A stretch of 64,000 nucleotides of DNA from an uncultured Prevotellaceae bacterium (GTDB lineage: Bacteria > Bacteroidota > Bacteroidia > Bacteroidales > Bacteroidaceae), in NCBI GenBank assembly GCA_900314655.1, contig OMWC01000001.1, positions 124,001-188,000 on the forward strand, given 5' to 3'. Under the pieces are notes generated by a model. It was not told the DNA's origin and made no database searches. It saw only the letters and a program-made list of their open reading frames with translations. Each line of letters begins with the position of its first letter. Position 1 is the first letter of the stretch. Positions 9,980 to 19,301 of this stretch are shown here, one piece after another. Both the position numbers and the translations under genes were made by a program.

Positions 9980-10071
9980 CCGACGCTCTTATTAAATGGA
10001 AAGCCTTCATGCAAGAATCGGGGACGTGCTGTTGATGGCTCGCCCCCGATTCTTAATATGTAGCAACCAGC

Positions 10072-11661
10072 TTAAATGGCCAGGAATACCATCAGGCCGC
10101 CAATCACGATATAGAGAATGGCATACGGAATGGCGCTCTTCATGATCTCACCATCCTTGCCTTGCATGTCGCAGGAGGCGGTGGCAATGGCGATGCTCTG
10201 CGGGCTGATCATCTTACCGCCGGTAGCACCTGTTGTATTGGCGGCTACCAGCCAGTTGGTCTGACTGCCTTCAGCACCGAAGAACGTGCCCTGTCCGGTC
10301 ATGCCTAATTGTCCGGCAACGTTGGCCTGCAACTTGGCGAAGAGGATATTCGATGAAGTGTCGGAACCCGTGACAAATGTGCCGATGGCACCAATCAGCG
10401 GAGCAAAGATGGGATAGAACGAACCGGTGAGTGCCACGAGGCCAGCGGCAATGGCGCCAATCATTCCGGCATAGTTCATCACGGAGGCCAGTGCGATGAG
10501 CGAGATGATGGTGATGACGGTGTTCCGAAGGTTTACGACCGTACGGGCCAGCACAGCCATTAGTTTCTTGAAACTCAGTCCCTGAATCATTCCGCCGATG
10601 GTAGCACCTAGGAAGAGCATCAGTCCGGCATTACTAATCCATCCGAACTTGAACGTAGAGCCGATGACGGGCAGCGGAACCTGAGTCACCAGATGGCTCT
10701 TGAGGAACTGGTTAACGGGCGGGCAGAGGGCACCGCTCAGCAGAATGAATACCAAGATGAATAGGTAAACGCTCCATGCGCGGAAGGTTTCGCCCATGGT
10801 GTAGCTCTTGCCCGTATGCTCTCTCTGCTCACTTTTTTTCTTCGCAAACAATTTGGCATAGATGATGATTGCGATGATGGCTGCCACGGAGCCAATGATT
10901 GCCGGTGTCTCAGCACCTAAAAACTTGGCGCAAAGGAATTGTACGACAACTGAGATTGCACCCGTCCAGACAGCCAGCGCAATGTTTTTCACGATAGCCT
11001 TCTTGTCGGTGAGCATGAGGATAATGAAAGGCAGGATGATGAACAGGGGTGACAACTGCAGAACGGCAAAGGCCGATGTCTCGCAGATAGCTTCAGCTGA
11101 TGCGCTTCCGCCGGGGGCCACTTCGTTACAGAGTGTCGTGACGGGAACACCCACGGCACCGAATCCCGTGGCTACCGTATTGCCAATCAATGCGACGAGT
11201 GCCGAGAACATGGGCTTGAAACCAAGGCCGATAAGGATGGCTGCAGGGATAGCCACGGCAGTGCCGAAGCCGGCCATACCCTCCAACAGTCCGCCAAAGC
11301 CCCAGACGAGCATCAGCACGAGAATGCCTTTGTCGTCGGTGAAACTCGTGAACTGATCCTTGATAACCTCTATCTCTTTGGATTCTACCAGGATGTTGTA
11401 GCTATAGATAGCCATCAATATGATGATGAGGATGGGGAACACGGCCTTGAACACACCTTCCACGAAGCTCCACCACACAACGCCATAGATGGAACTGCCG
11501 GTAAACTTCTCAGGAAGCATGCCCATTGCAGGAGCCACAAACAAGGCGAGGATTATGGTGACGACGAGCGTGATGAACGCACTCTTGTGACCCGCCATCT
11601 TGAACCCCAGCATGAGTACGAAGAGCAGGACGATAGGAATTACTGAAACTAATGCAGACAT
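10072..11661 (-). CDS. lctP: L-lactate permease
   Basis: 529 residues, a typical LctP family member. It is an inner-membrane transporter with about 12-14 hydrophobic segments; it moves lactate with protons. Family marks include the N-terminus VSVIPIVLLFVLMLGFKMAGHKSA, GGLLEGMAGFGTAVAIPAAIL, GTFVTGSDTSSNILFAKLQ and GATGGKMISPQSIAIA. It stands alone on the minus strand. The roughly 160 bases upstream (11662-11822) are AT-rich and show no clear TAnnTTTG element, so its promoter is not assigned. Confidence 0.95.
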   Translation of the reverse strand: MSALVSVIPIVLLFVLMLGFKMAGHKSAFITLVVTIILALFVAPAMGMLPEKFTGSSIYGVVWWSFVEGVFKAVFPILIIILMAIYSYNILVESKEIEVIKDQFTSFTDDKGILVLMLVWGFGGLLEGMAGFGTAVAIPAAILIGLGFKPMFSALVALIGNTVATGFGAVGVPVTTLCNEVAPGGSASAEAICETSAFAVLQLSPLFIILPFIILMLTDKKAIVKNIALAVWTGAISVVVQFLCAKFLGAETPAIIGSVAAIIAIIIYAKLFAKKKSEQREHTGKSYTMGETFRAWSVYLFILVFILLSGALCPPVNQFLKSHLVTQVPLPVIGSTFKFGWISNAGLMLFLGATIGGMIQGLSFKKLMAVLARTVVNLRNTVITIISLIALASVMNYAGMIGAIAAGLVALTGSFYPIFAPLIGAIGTFVTGSDTSSNILFAKLQANVAGQLGMTGQGTFFGAEGSQTNWLVAANTTGATGGKMISPQSIAIATASCDMQGKDGEIMKSAIPYAILYIVIGGLMVFLAI

Positions 11662-11822
11662 AATTTAATCGTTTTAATTGTTATTAAATTTTGAGATAGA
11701 TTTCTATAACAGATGGTTTCGGCTTCAAATTTAGGAAAAATAATCCAAACCCATGTAAACTATTTTCAAAAACTTCAAAAAGCATCCGAAAATAGACCTT
11801 TTTCATTTGTCGCATAAATCAA

Positions 11823-12947
11823 TCAGACCATCATCAGGTCGCTCATCACCATGTCGCTGACGAAGAGGCCCTGCCGAGTGAGTCGCAGGTGATTGTCTTC
11901 CATGGTAATCAGCTGTCGTTCCAGATGAGGACGAGCCTGAGAAAGCAGGTATTGACGCTGGCTTTCGCTGAGTCGTTCCAAGGGGAGACCCTCGCGGGTG
12001 CGGAGGGCTGTCATCACGGCATCATTGTAGCGGGTTTCATCGTTCAGCACTTCTGTTTCCTCGATGGGACTTTCGTCATGCTGCACTCGGCGGATATATT
12101 CGCGCACGTTGCTTATGTTCCACCAGCGGCTGTCGATGTCGTAACTATGGGCTGCTGCCCCTAATCCGATGTAAGGCGTTCCGTCCCAGTAGCTGCTGTT
12201 ATGGCGGGAGTGGAATCCTGGACGGGCAAAATTAGAGATTTCGTAATGCTCATAACCAGCCGCGGTCAGCCGGTCAATAAGCGTCTCATACATCTTCAGC
12301 GACAGCTCCTCATCTACTTCCTTCACTTTGCCTTGCTCCCGAAGCGCATAGAGCGGTGTTCCTTCTTCAAACATCAGGCTGTAGGCTGAGATGTGCTCCA
12401 CCTGCAAAGTCAATGACTGCTGGATGTCTGCCTCCCAATCGCTGAGGGTTTCTCCCGGGAAACCGAACATGAGGTCGATGCTGATATTGTCGATGCCGAT
12501 ATGGCGGAGCCGTTCCACGGCTTCGCTTACTTGTCGGGAGGTGTGGCGGCGATGGAGGAAACGGAGCCTATCGTCAGAGAATGTCTGCGCCCCCATCGAA
12601 ATGCGGTTGATGGGCAGGTCGCGAAGTGCCGCCGCATAATCATCCGTCAAGTCGTCGGGATTGCATTCCATGGTGATTTCAAGTTCCTTGCTATTGGCTT
12701 TGTCCCCTATTTCAAGATGTTCAAAGAGACGGTGGAGCAGGGCAGGGGAGAGTTGTGAGGGCGTACCTCCACCCAGATAGACCGTAGAGAAGCTCCTGAA
12801 GGCGTTTTTAAGGTGGAGGGTATTGCTTGCTTCCTTGCATACAGCCTCTACATACTGCTCCTTCAGTTGGGCCAAGGTAGTGGAGTAAAAGCCGCAGTAA
12901 ATGCAGCGGCTTTCGCAAAACGGGATGTGTATGTAGAGACCTGCCAT
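11823..12947 (-). CDS. hemW: Radical SAM heme chaperone HemW
   Basis: 374 residues. The radical SAM cluster motif is CESRCIYCGFY right after the start (MAGLYIHIPFC). Further marks are YLGGGTPSQLS, the GAQTFSDDRLRFLHRRHT segment that distinguishes HemW from coproporphyrinogen oxidase HemN, and SIDLMFGFPGET. The family binds heme and hands it to target proteins; it is often misnamed coproporphyrinogen III oxidase. The open frame extends to 13061, but the promoter TATCTTTGCA at 13007-13016 (minus) lies inside that extension, so the start at 12947 is preferred. Confidence 0.93.
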   Translation of the reverse strand: MAGLYIHIPFCESRCIYCGFYSTTLAQLKEQYVEAVCKEASNTLHLKNAFRSFSTVYLGGGTPSQLSPALLHRLFEHLEIGDKANSKELEITMECNPDDLTDDYAAALRDLPINRISMGAQTFSDDRLRFLHRRHTSRQVSEAVERLRHIGIDNISIDLMFGFPGETLSDWEADIQQSLTLQVEHISAYSLMFEEGTPLYALREQGKVKEVDEELSLKMYETLIDRLTAAGYEHYEISNFARPGFHSRHNSSYWDGTPYIGLGAAAHSYDIDSRWWNISNVREYIRRVQHDESPIEETEVLNDETRYNDAVMTALRTREGLPLERLSESQRQYLLSQARPHLERQLITMEDNHLRLTRQGLFVSDMVMSDLMMV

Positions 12948-13006
12948 ATCGTAGCTGAATTGTTCACACCTATTTAATATATATAAGGTGGAAAATGTTT
13001 TTAGAT

Positions 13007-13016
13007 TGCAAAGATA
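13007..13016 (-). promoter_or_regulatory. Promoter of hemW
   Basis: TATCTTTGCA on the minus strand, 60 bases before the HemW start codon; it fixes the start choice. Confidence 0.65.
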
Positions 13017-13147
13017 CTGATTTTTCTGCAAAATAACGTTAAACAAAACGTAATTATTCAAACTTCATTCTTCATTCTTCATTTTTCTTCGTAATTTTAC
13101 CCCTCGATTATTACTACGTCTAATATCAACAATTAAACCTTAAAGAT

Positions 13148-15307
13148 ATGAAAGTATATCAGACAAACGAAATCAAGAACATTGCCCTGGTTGGCAGTGC
13201 GGGTAGCGGCAAGACTACTCTTGCCGAAAGTATGTTATTCGAAAGTGGCGTCATCAAGCGTCGTGGCTCAGTAGAAGCCAAGAACACTGTGAGCGACTAT
13301 TTCCCTGTTGAGCAGGAATATGGCTACTCTGTATTCCCAACAGTTTTCAACGTAGAGTGGAACAATAAGAAACTTAATATTATCGATTGCCCGGGTTCTG
13401 ACGACTTCGTGGGAGGTGCCATCACGGCGATGAACGTAACCGACCAGGCTTTGGTGCTTATCAACGGACAGTATGGTCCTGAGGTAGGAACTCAGAATAT
13501 CTTCCGTTATACGGAGAAGCTGAAGAAGCCGGTGATTTTCCTGGTGAACCAACTCGACCGCGATACATGTGACTTTGATTCTGTTTTGTCACAGATGCAG
13601 GAAATCTATGGTCCTAAGTGTGTGCCCGTTCAGTATCCGCTCAACGCAGGTCCTAACTTCAATGCCCTTATCGATGTGCTGCTGATGAAGAAGTACTCAT
13701 GGAAACCCGAAGGCGGCGCTCCCATCATCGAGGATATTCCTGCTGAGGAAATGGATAAGGCTATGGAAATGCACCAGGCACTTGTAGAGGCTGCTGCTGA
13801 GAACGATGAGGCCCTTATGGATAAGTTCTTTGAGACGGAGACTCTTACGGAGGACGAGATGCGTGAAGGTATCCGCAAGGGTTTGGTAACCCGTAGTATC
13901 TTCCCCGTATTCTGCGTTTGCGGTGGCCGTTCAATGGGTGTTCGCCGTCTGATGGAGTTCCTCGGCAATGTGGTTCCTTTCGTGAATGAGATGCCTAAGA
14001 TCCACAATACTCGTGGTGAGGAGGTAGATCCCAATCCTGCCGGTCCTACTTCTTTGTATTTCTTCAAGACAGGTATGGAGCCGCATATCGGTGAAGTGTC
14101 CTACTTCAAGGTGATGAGTGGATCGGTGAAAGCCGGTGATGATCTGACTAACGCAGATCGTGGTTCCAAGGAGCGTCTTGCCCAGCTTTATACTTGTGCA
14201 GGTGCTAACCGTCAGCCCGTGGATCAGCTCAATGCCGGTGATATCGGCTGTACTGTTAAGCTGAAGGACGTGAAGACTGGAAATGCACTTAACGGAAAGG
14301 ATACAGAAAACCGCTATGACTTCATCAAATATCCTAACTCAAAGTATTCTCGCGCCGTGAAGGCCGTGAACGAGAGTGAGACAGAGAAGATGATGGCTGC
14401 CCTGACCAAGATGCGTCAGGAGGATCCCACATGGGTTGTTGAGCAGTCAAAGGAACTCCGTCAGATTATTGTTCACGGACAGGGTGAGTTCCACCTGCGT
14501 ACGTTGAAGTGGCGTATGGAGAACAACGAGAAGATTATGATCAACTATGAGGAGCCGAAGATTCCTTATCGCGAGACAATCACAAAGGCTGCCCGTGCCG
14601 ACTATCGTCACAAGAAGCAGTCGGGTGGTGCCGGTCAGTTTGGTGAGGTTCACCTGATTGTGGAGCCTTATGCCGAGGGTATGCCCGATCCTACGCTCTA
14701 TAAGTTCGGTGGTCAGGAATTCCGCATGAACATCAAGTCTAAGGAAGAAATTGACCTCGAATGGGGCGGAAAGCTCGTCTTCATGAACTCTGTGGTGGGT
14801 GGTGCCATTGATGCGCGCTTCATGCCCGCTATCCTGAAGGGAGTAATGGCTCGTATGGAGCAGGGACCGTTGACAGGTTCTTATGCCCGTGACGTTCGCG
14901 TCATCGTTTATGATGGAAAGATGCACCCCGTTGACAGTAATGAACTTTCGTTCATGCTTGCTGCACGCCAGGCATTTGCTGAGGCCTTCAAGAATGCAGG
15001 TCCGAAGATTCTGGAGCCTATCTACGACCTCGAAGTATTCGTTCCTGCCGACTATATGGGCGATGTGATGAGTGACCTCCAGGGACGCCGTGCGCTCATT
15101 ATGGGTATGGACAGCGAGGCTGGCTATCAGAAACTCGTTGCCAAGATTCCTCAGAAGGAACTGGCTAACTACAGCATCACGCTGAGTTCCATCACTGGTG
15201 GACGTGCTAGTTTCACGACCAAGTTCGCTTCTTATGAACTCGTTCCGACGGATGTACAGAACGATCTGATTAAGAAGCACGAGGCTGAGGCTGCTGAGGA
15301 AGATTAA
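13148..15307 (+). CDS. fusA2: EF-G paralogue (EF-G2 type) with altered GTPase motifs
   Basis: 719 residues with all EF-G domains. The G domain is atypical: P-loop GSAGSGKTT (residues 16-24); the G3 motif is DCPGS (80-84) instead of DTPGH, so the histidine that promotes GTP hydrolysis is Ser84; G4 is NQLD (134-137) instead of NKxD. The rest (GQGEFHL, YRETI, SYARDVRVIVYDG, SDLQGRRALIMGM) is canonical. In gut Bacteroides an EF-G paralogue of this type has been reported to support translocation without GTP hydrolysis and to matter for gut fitness. The housekeeping fusA is not in this window. A strong terminator follows. Confidence 0.92.
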   Translation: MKVYQTNEIKNIALVGSAGSGKTTLAESMLFESGVIKRRGSVEAKNTVSDYFPVEQEYGYSVFPTVFNVEWNNKKLNIIDCPGSDDFVGGAITAMNVTDQALVLINGQYGPEVGTQNIFRYTEKLKKPVIFLVNQLDRDTCDFDSVLSQMQEIYGPKCVPVQYPLNAGPNFNALIDVLLMKKYSWKPEGGAPIIEDIPAEEMDKAMEMHQALVEAAAENDEALMDKFFETETLTEDEMREGIRKGLVTRSIFPVFCVCGGRSMGVRRLMEFLGNVVPFVNEMPKIHNTRGEEVDPNPAGPTSLYFFKTGMEPHIGEVSYFKVMSGSVKAGDDLTNADRGSKERLAQLYTCAGANRQPVDQLNAGDIGCTVKLKDVKTGNALNGKDTENRYDFIKYPNSKYSRAVKAVNESETEKMMAALTKMRQEDPTWVVEQSKELRQIIVHGQGEFHLRTLKWRMENNEKIMINYEEPKIPYRETITKAARADYRHKKQSGGAGQFGEVHLIVEPYAEGMPDPTLYKFGGQEFRMNIKSKEEIDLEWGGKLVFMNSVVGGAIDARFMPAILKGVMARMEQGPLTGSYARDVRVIVYDGKMHPVDSNELSFMLAARQAFAEAFKNAGPKILEPIYDLEVFVPADYMGDVMSDLQGRRALIMGMDSEAGYQKLVAKIPQKELANYSITLSSITGGRASFTTKFASYELVPTDVQNDLIKKHEAEAAEED

Positions 15308-15321
15308 TCTGAAATTCTTTA

Positions 15322-15362
15322 TGAACTGCCCTTGAATGCTATTTTGGTGTCAAGGGCAGTTC
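15322..15362 (+). terminator. Terminator after fusA2
   Basis: Stem TGAACTGCCCTTGA / TCAAGGGCAGTTCA followed by a T-rich stretch (ATTTTTT from about 15369). The TIR gene begins only 34 bases further on, with no evident TAnnTTTG box in between. Confidence 0.85.
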
Positions 15363-15395
15363 ACTTCATTTTTTAACCAACAACCCTAAAAAAAC

Positions 15396-15947
15396 ATGAA
15401 AAGAATAGTAGTTAAGACAATGATGGTGCTTGCTTTTACATTTGGCATGTACACAAGCGCAAATGCACAGTTGGCTCAAGTCGCTCCCAAGGGTACGACA
15501 ACGACAAAACAAGCTCCAAGTAAACAGTGGGACTTCTTTATTTCTCACGCTTCTGAGGATAAGGATGCCGTGGTCCGTGAATTAGCAAAGATTCTAACCG
15601 CTAAAGGCTTTAAGGTGTGGTATGATGAATATGAGTTGAAGGTCGGCGACAACATTCGTCGTCGCATTGACAATGGATTGGCTAATTCAAAGTACATCGT
15701 AGTGGTTCTTTCGCCAAGTTTCATTTCCAAGAGATGGACTATGTATGAACTTAATGGTATTACAACGCGTGAGCTGTATGGTCAGACACTCATCCTGCCC
15801 ATTTGGCATAACATCAGCCTTGACGATGTAATGAGTTTCTGTCCTTCTATGGCAGACAAGATGTCACTAACCACTAACAATGTATCAGTAGAGCAATTGG
15901 CAAATTCCATTGTCGAGCGCGTGAATATTGATAAGGCAGGCCATTGA
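15396..15947 (+). CDS. TIR-domain protein with Sec signal peptide
   Basis: 183 residues. Residues 1-24 (KRIVVKTMMVLAFTFGMYTS, then ANA before Q25) form a convincing signal peptide. A short Thr/Lys/Pro linker follows, then a TIR domain from about W45: box DFFISHASEDKDAVV, VWYDEYELKVGDNIRRRID, and SPSFISKRWTMYELNGI. E118 is at the position of the catalytic glutamate of NAD-cleaving TIR enzymes. Bacterial TIR proteins normally act inside the cell in defence, or are effectors; export of a single-domain TIR is unusual. The gene stands alone between two terminators, downstream of fusA2. No sensor or partner gene adjoins it. Function and substrate unknown. Confidence 0.88.
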   Translation: MKRIVVKTMMVLAFTFGMYTSANAQLAQVAPKGTTTTKQAPSKQWDFFISHASEDKDAVVRELAKILTAKGFKVWYDEYELKVGDNIRRRIDNGLANSKYIVVVLSPSFISKRWTMYELNGITTRELYGQTLILPIWHNISLDDVMSFCPSMADKMSLTTNNVSVEQLANSIVERVNIDKAGH

Positions 15948-15973
15948 TACAAACCCTAATCCAATCTCTTCAT

Positions 15974-16024
15974 ATCAAGTAGAACAGTCATTTCTTATTC
16001 ATTGAGATGACTGTTCTATTTGAT
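15974..16024 (+). terminator. Terminator after the TIR gene
   Basis: Long inverted repeat: ATCAAGTAGAACAGTCAT pairs with ATGACTGTTCTATTTGAT, giving an 18-base stem with one mismatch, followed by an AT-rich stretch. Confidence 0.85.
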
Positions 16025-16113
16025 ATTTATTAATTATATATAGCAGATGTGGTTAACTGAACTAAAATTAACCAAATTAATTAACTTAAAATGGTAATAG
16101 TATTTGGAAAAAC

Positions 16114-16123
16114 ACTAATTTTG
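16114..16123 (+). promoter_or_regulatory. Promoter of rprX
   Basis: TAATTTTGCA ends only five bases before the ATG at 16129, so the mRNA would have almost no leader. Confidence 0.6.
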
Positions 16124-16128
16124 CAAAT

Positions 16129-17700
16129 ATGAAAAAGAAAACCATAGGGACAATTGCTGTTGTGATGGGACTTTCATTCCTCGCATTGCTTTATCTTCAG
16201 CTGAAATACATGGAATCCATGGTGAAGATGAAGAAAGAGCAATTCGATGAAAGCGTGAACAAAGCACTCTATCAGGCCTCCCATAAGTTGGAACTCAACG
16301 AGACACGTTGGTTTCTTGAAAAAGATGTCAATGCCACAGAGCGCAGGGCAGTCAGAACTGACTCTGTTGGGACACGCACTGGTGACCCTGACGGGACTGT
16401 TCAAGAGTCTCATCAGTATTCGGTGGCCGGCCAGGATGGAACAATCTATTCTTCTTTCGAGTTGAAGACGATTGCTACCAAACCGGCCAATATGCCCAAG
16501 GCAATGATTCTTCGCAACGACAAGAACTCTATCAATCAGGTGACTAAGTCGATGAGGGAGATAGTCAAAAACCGTTATGTCTATCAGAAGGCTCTACTCG
16601 ATGAGGTGGTTTACAGTATTCTCTATACAGCTTCGGAGAAACCTCTCCGCGAACGTATTAATTTCAAGCTGTTCGACCTTGACCTGAAAGCAGAACTGAT
16701 GAACAACGGAATTAATATTCCTTACCATTTTACTGTATCCACGCAAGATGGCCGTGAGGTTTACCGCTGTCCTGACTATACTGACCAAGGAGAGGAATAC
16801 ACTTATTCGCAGATTCTTTTCAATAATGATCCGCAGAACAAAAAAGGTGTGGTGCGTATTCATTTCCCAGACATGAATAGTTACATCTTCTCGTCGGTAC
16901 GCTTCATCATTCCTTCTATGGTGTTTACGCTGATTCTGCTCGTCACCTTTATCATCACTTTAGTGCTTGCATTCCGTTCGAAGAGGTTGTCAGAGATCAA
17001 GAACGATTTCATCAATAATATGACTCACGAGTTGAAGACGCCAATTGCCAGCATCTCCTTGGCGGCTCAGATGCTCAACGATGATTCGGTCAAGAAGAGT
17101 GAGGCTATGACAAAACATCTTGGAGGCGTCATCAACGACGAGTCGAAGCGGCTAAGATTCCTGGTGGAGAAGGTGCTTCAGATGTCAATGTTCGACCGCA
17201 AGAATGCTACATTCAAGAAGAAAATGCTCGACCTCAATGAGATTGTAGAGAACATCGGTCAGTCATTTAAACTTCGTGTGGAACATACGGGTGGAAGGAT
17301 ATATACCGATATTGGTGCCGTGGATTCTTCCATTTATGTGGATGAGGTTCATTTCCAGAACGCAATCAACAACTTGCTGGATAATGCTGTGAAGTATCGG
17401 AAACCCGATCAGCCGATTGATATTTGGCTGAAGACATGGAACGATAAAGAGAAACTCTACTTCTCTGTACGTGATAATGGCATTGGTATCAAGAAAGAGA
17501 ACCTTCGCAAGATCTTCGATCAGTATTATCGCGTTCCTACAGGCAATAAGCATGATGTGAAAGGATTCGGCCTTGGACTTGCCTATGTGAAAAAAATCGT
17601 AGAACTTCATAAAGGAGAAATACGGGCAGATGTCAGTAAGGAAAATGGCGGAGGCACCAAGTTTACCATCTCGTTGCCTATTATCCGCGACAATGTTTGA
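16129..17700 (+). CDS. rprX: Sensor histidine kinase RprX
   Basis: 523 residues. Membrane segment near residues 6-24, a periplasmic region of about 230 residues, and a second membrane segment (MVFTLILLVTFIITLVLAF). The cytosolic kinase has the phospho-accepting H300 in NNMTHELKTPIASISL, the N box NAINNLLDNAVKYR, and G boxes RDNGIGI and GFGLGLAYV. The response regulator gene follows after 65 bases. The pair matches RprX/RprY of Bacteroides fragilis, first found through effects on tetracycline resistance; the signal sensed is not known to me. Confidence 0.93.
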   Translation: MKKKTIGTIAVVMGLSFLALLYLQLKYMESMVKMKKEQFDESVNKALYQASHKLELNETRWFLEKDVNATERRAVRTDSVGTRTGDPDGTVQESHQYSVAGQDGTIYSSFELKTIATKPANMPKAMILRNDKNSINQVTKSMREIVKNRYVYQKALLDEVVYSILYTASEKPLRERINFKLFDLDLKAELMNNGINIPYHFTVSTQDGREVYRCPDYTDQGEEYTYSQILFNNDPQNKKGVVRIHFPDMNSYIFSSVRFIIPSMVFTLILLVTFIITLVLAFRSKRLSEIKNDFINNMTHELKTPIASISLAAQMLNDDSVKKSEAMTKHLGGVINDESKRLRFLVEKVLQMSMFDRKNATFKKKMLDLNEIVENIGQSFKLRVEHTGGRIYTDIGAVDSSIYVDEVHFQNAINNLLDNAVKYRKPDQPIDIWLKTWNDKEKLYFSVRDNGIGIKKENLRKIFDQYYRVPTGNKHDVKGFGLGLAYVKKIVELHKGEIRADVSKENGGGTKFTISLPIIRDNV

Positions 17701-17765
17701 GATTAGAATTAAATTATTGAGTGATCAAATATATTGAATTATAAACCATTAAAGTAATAAAGATT

Positions 17766-18464
17766 ATGGACGACAAATTGAAAATCCTTTTGTGCGAAGA
17801 CGACGAAAACCTTGGTATGCTGCTTCGCGAGTATCTCCAGGCTAAGAACTTCGAGGCCGAGCTTTGTGTTGACGGAGAGGCTGGCTATAAAGCCTTCCTG
17901 AAGTCAAAGTTTGATATCTGTGTACTTGATGTGATGATGCCCAAGAAGGACGGTTTCACGCTTGCGCAGGAAATCCGCCAGGCCAATCCTGATATGCCAA
18001 TTATCTTCCTTACTGCAAAAGTACTCAAGGAGGACATCTTGGAAGGTTTCAAGATTGGTGCAGATGACTATATCACCAAACCGTTCTCTATGGAGGAACT
18101 CGTATTCCGTATTGAGGCTATCTTGCGTCGCGTGAAGGGAAAGAAGAGCAAAGAGAGCACTCTCTATCATATTGGACGCTTCACTTTTGATACCCAGAAG
18201 CAGTTGCTCACGATTGGCGAAAAGCAGACGAAGCTCACTACAAAGGAGAATGAACTGCTGGCCCTTCTCTGCAGTCATGCCAATGAAATCCTGCAGCGTG
18301 ACTTCGCTCTGAAGACCATCTGGATTGACGACAACTACTTCAATGCACGTTCTATGGATGTTTATATCACTAAACTGCGTAAACATCTGAAGGATGATGA
18401 CCAGATTGAGATCATCAATATCCATGGTAAGGGATATAAACTTATCGCGCCCGAGAACGACTGA
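17766..18464 (+). CDS. rprY: Response regulator RprY (OmpR family)
   Basis: 232 residues. The receiver domain has the acidic pocket EDD (11-13), the phospho-acceptor D55 in CVLDVMMP and K105 in YITKPF. The C-terminal winged helix (TKLTTKENELLALLC, then YFNARSMDVYITKLRKHL and IHGKGYKL) binds DNA. The N-terminus DKLKILLCEDDENLGMLLRE is very close to B. fragilis RprY as I remember it. It works with the adjacent RprX. Confidence 0.95.
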   Translation: MDDKLKILLCEDDENLGMLLREYLQAKNFEAELCVDGEAGYKAFLKSKFDICVLDVMMPKKDGFTLAQEIRQANPDMPIIFLTAKVLKEDILEGFKIGADDYITKPFSMEELVFRIEAILRRVKGKKSKESTLYHIGRFTFDTQKQLLTIGEKQTKLTTKENELLALLCSHANEILQRDFALKTIWIDDNYFNARSMDVYITKLRKHLKDDDQIEIINIHGKGYKLIAPEND

Positions 18465-18573
18465 TTAGCTGCGAATAGCGTGCTATGAGAGAATGAGAAA
18501 GTAGGGATAAGGGTTAAAAAAACGTAAAATCCCCTCTTTCTCATTTTCTCATTTTGCCAATCTCTCAATTTCT

Positions 18574-18583
18574 TAGTACCTTT
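18574..18583 (+). promoter_or_regulatory. Promoter of the rpsF operon
   Basis: TACCTTTGCA -7 element, about 50 bases before the S6 start. Confidence 0.7.
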
Positions 18584-18631
18584 GCAGCCGATTTCGCGAT
18601 ATTGCGGGTCATAATACATTATTTATATAAA

Positions 18632-18979
18632 ATGAATCAATACGAAACCGTTTTCATTTTGACTCCCGTTTTGTCTGATGACCAGACAAAGGAAACGGTC
18701 GCTAAATTCAAGAAGATTCTCACCGATAATGGTGCAGAGATTCTGAACGAAGAGGCCTGGGGACTGAAGAAGATGGCTTATGCAATCGACAAGAAGTCGA
18801 CAGGTTTCTATAACCTCGTTGAGTTCAAGGCTGAGCCATCAGTGATTAAAAAGCTCGAGACTGGATTCCGCCGCGATGAGAAGGTAATCCGTTTCTTGAC
18901 AGTAAAGCTCGACAAATATGCAGCTGCTTATGCTGAGAAGCGTCGTGCTAAGTATGCAACTAAAAAAGAGGAGGCTTAA
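18632..18979 (+). CDS. rpsF: 30S ribosomal protein S6
   Basis: 115 residues, [19 protein letters not shown] at the start and ending in a basic tail. It binds S18 and 16S rRNA in the small-subunit platform. The open frame extends upstream through the promoter, so ATG 18632 is chosen. rpsR follows after 3 bases. Confidence 0.97.
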   Translation: MNQYETVFILTPVLSDDQTKETVAKFKKILTDNGAEILNEEAWGLKKMAYAIDKKSTGFYNLVEFKAEPSVIKKLETGFRRDEKVIRFLTVKLDKYAAAYAEKRRAKYATKKEEA

Positions 18980-18982
18980 ACT

Positions 18983-19249
18983 ATGGCACAAGATTCTGAA
19001 ATCCGCTATCTCAACGCTCCTTCTATCGACACGAAGAAGAAGAAGTATTGCCGCTTCAAGAAGAGTGGTATCAAGTATATCGATTATAAGGATCCCGAGT
19101 TCCTGAAGAAGTTCCTCAATGAGCAGGGTAAGATTCTTCCCCGCCGTATCACCGGAACATCTCTGAAGTACCAGCGCCGTGTGGCTCAGGCCGTTAAGCG
19201 TGCTCGTCAGATTGCTCTGCTTCCTTATGTAACTGACATGATGAAGTAA
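18983..19249 (+). CDS. rpsR: 30S ribosomal protein S18
   Basis: 88 residues with the family core [20 protein letters not shown] and [19 protein letters not shown]. It lies in the classical rpsF-rpsR-rplI order. No ssb gene sits between S6 and S18. Confidence 0.97.
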   Translation: MAQDSEIRYLNAPSIDTKKKKYCRFKKSGIKYIDYKDPEFLKKFLNEQGKILPRRITGTSLKYQRRVAQAVKRARQIALLPYVTDMMK

Positions 19250-19301
19250 TTGTTGGTTTTGAGTTTAAAGTTAAAGTTTAAAATTTAAAAGAAAGACAAT
19301 T

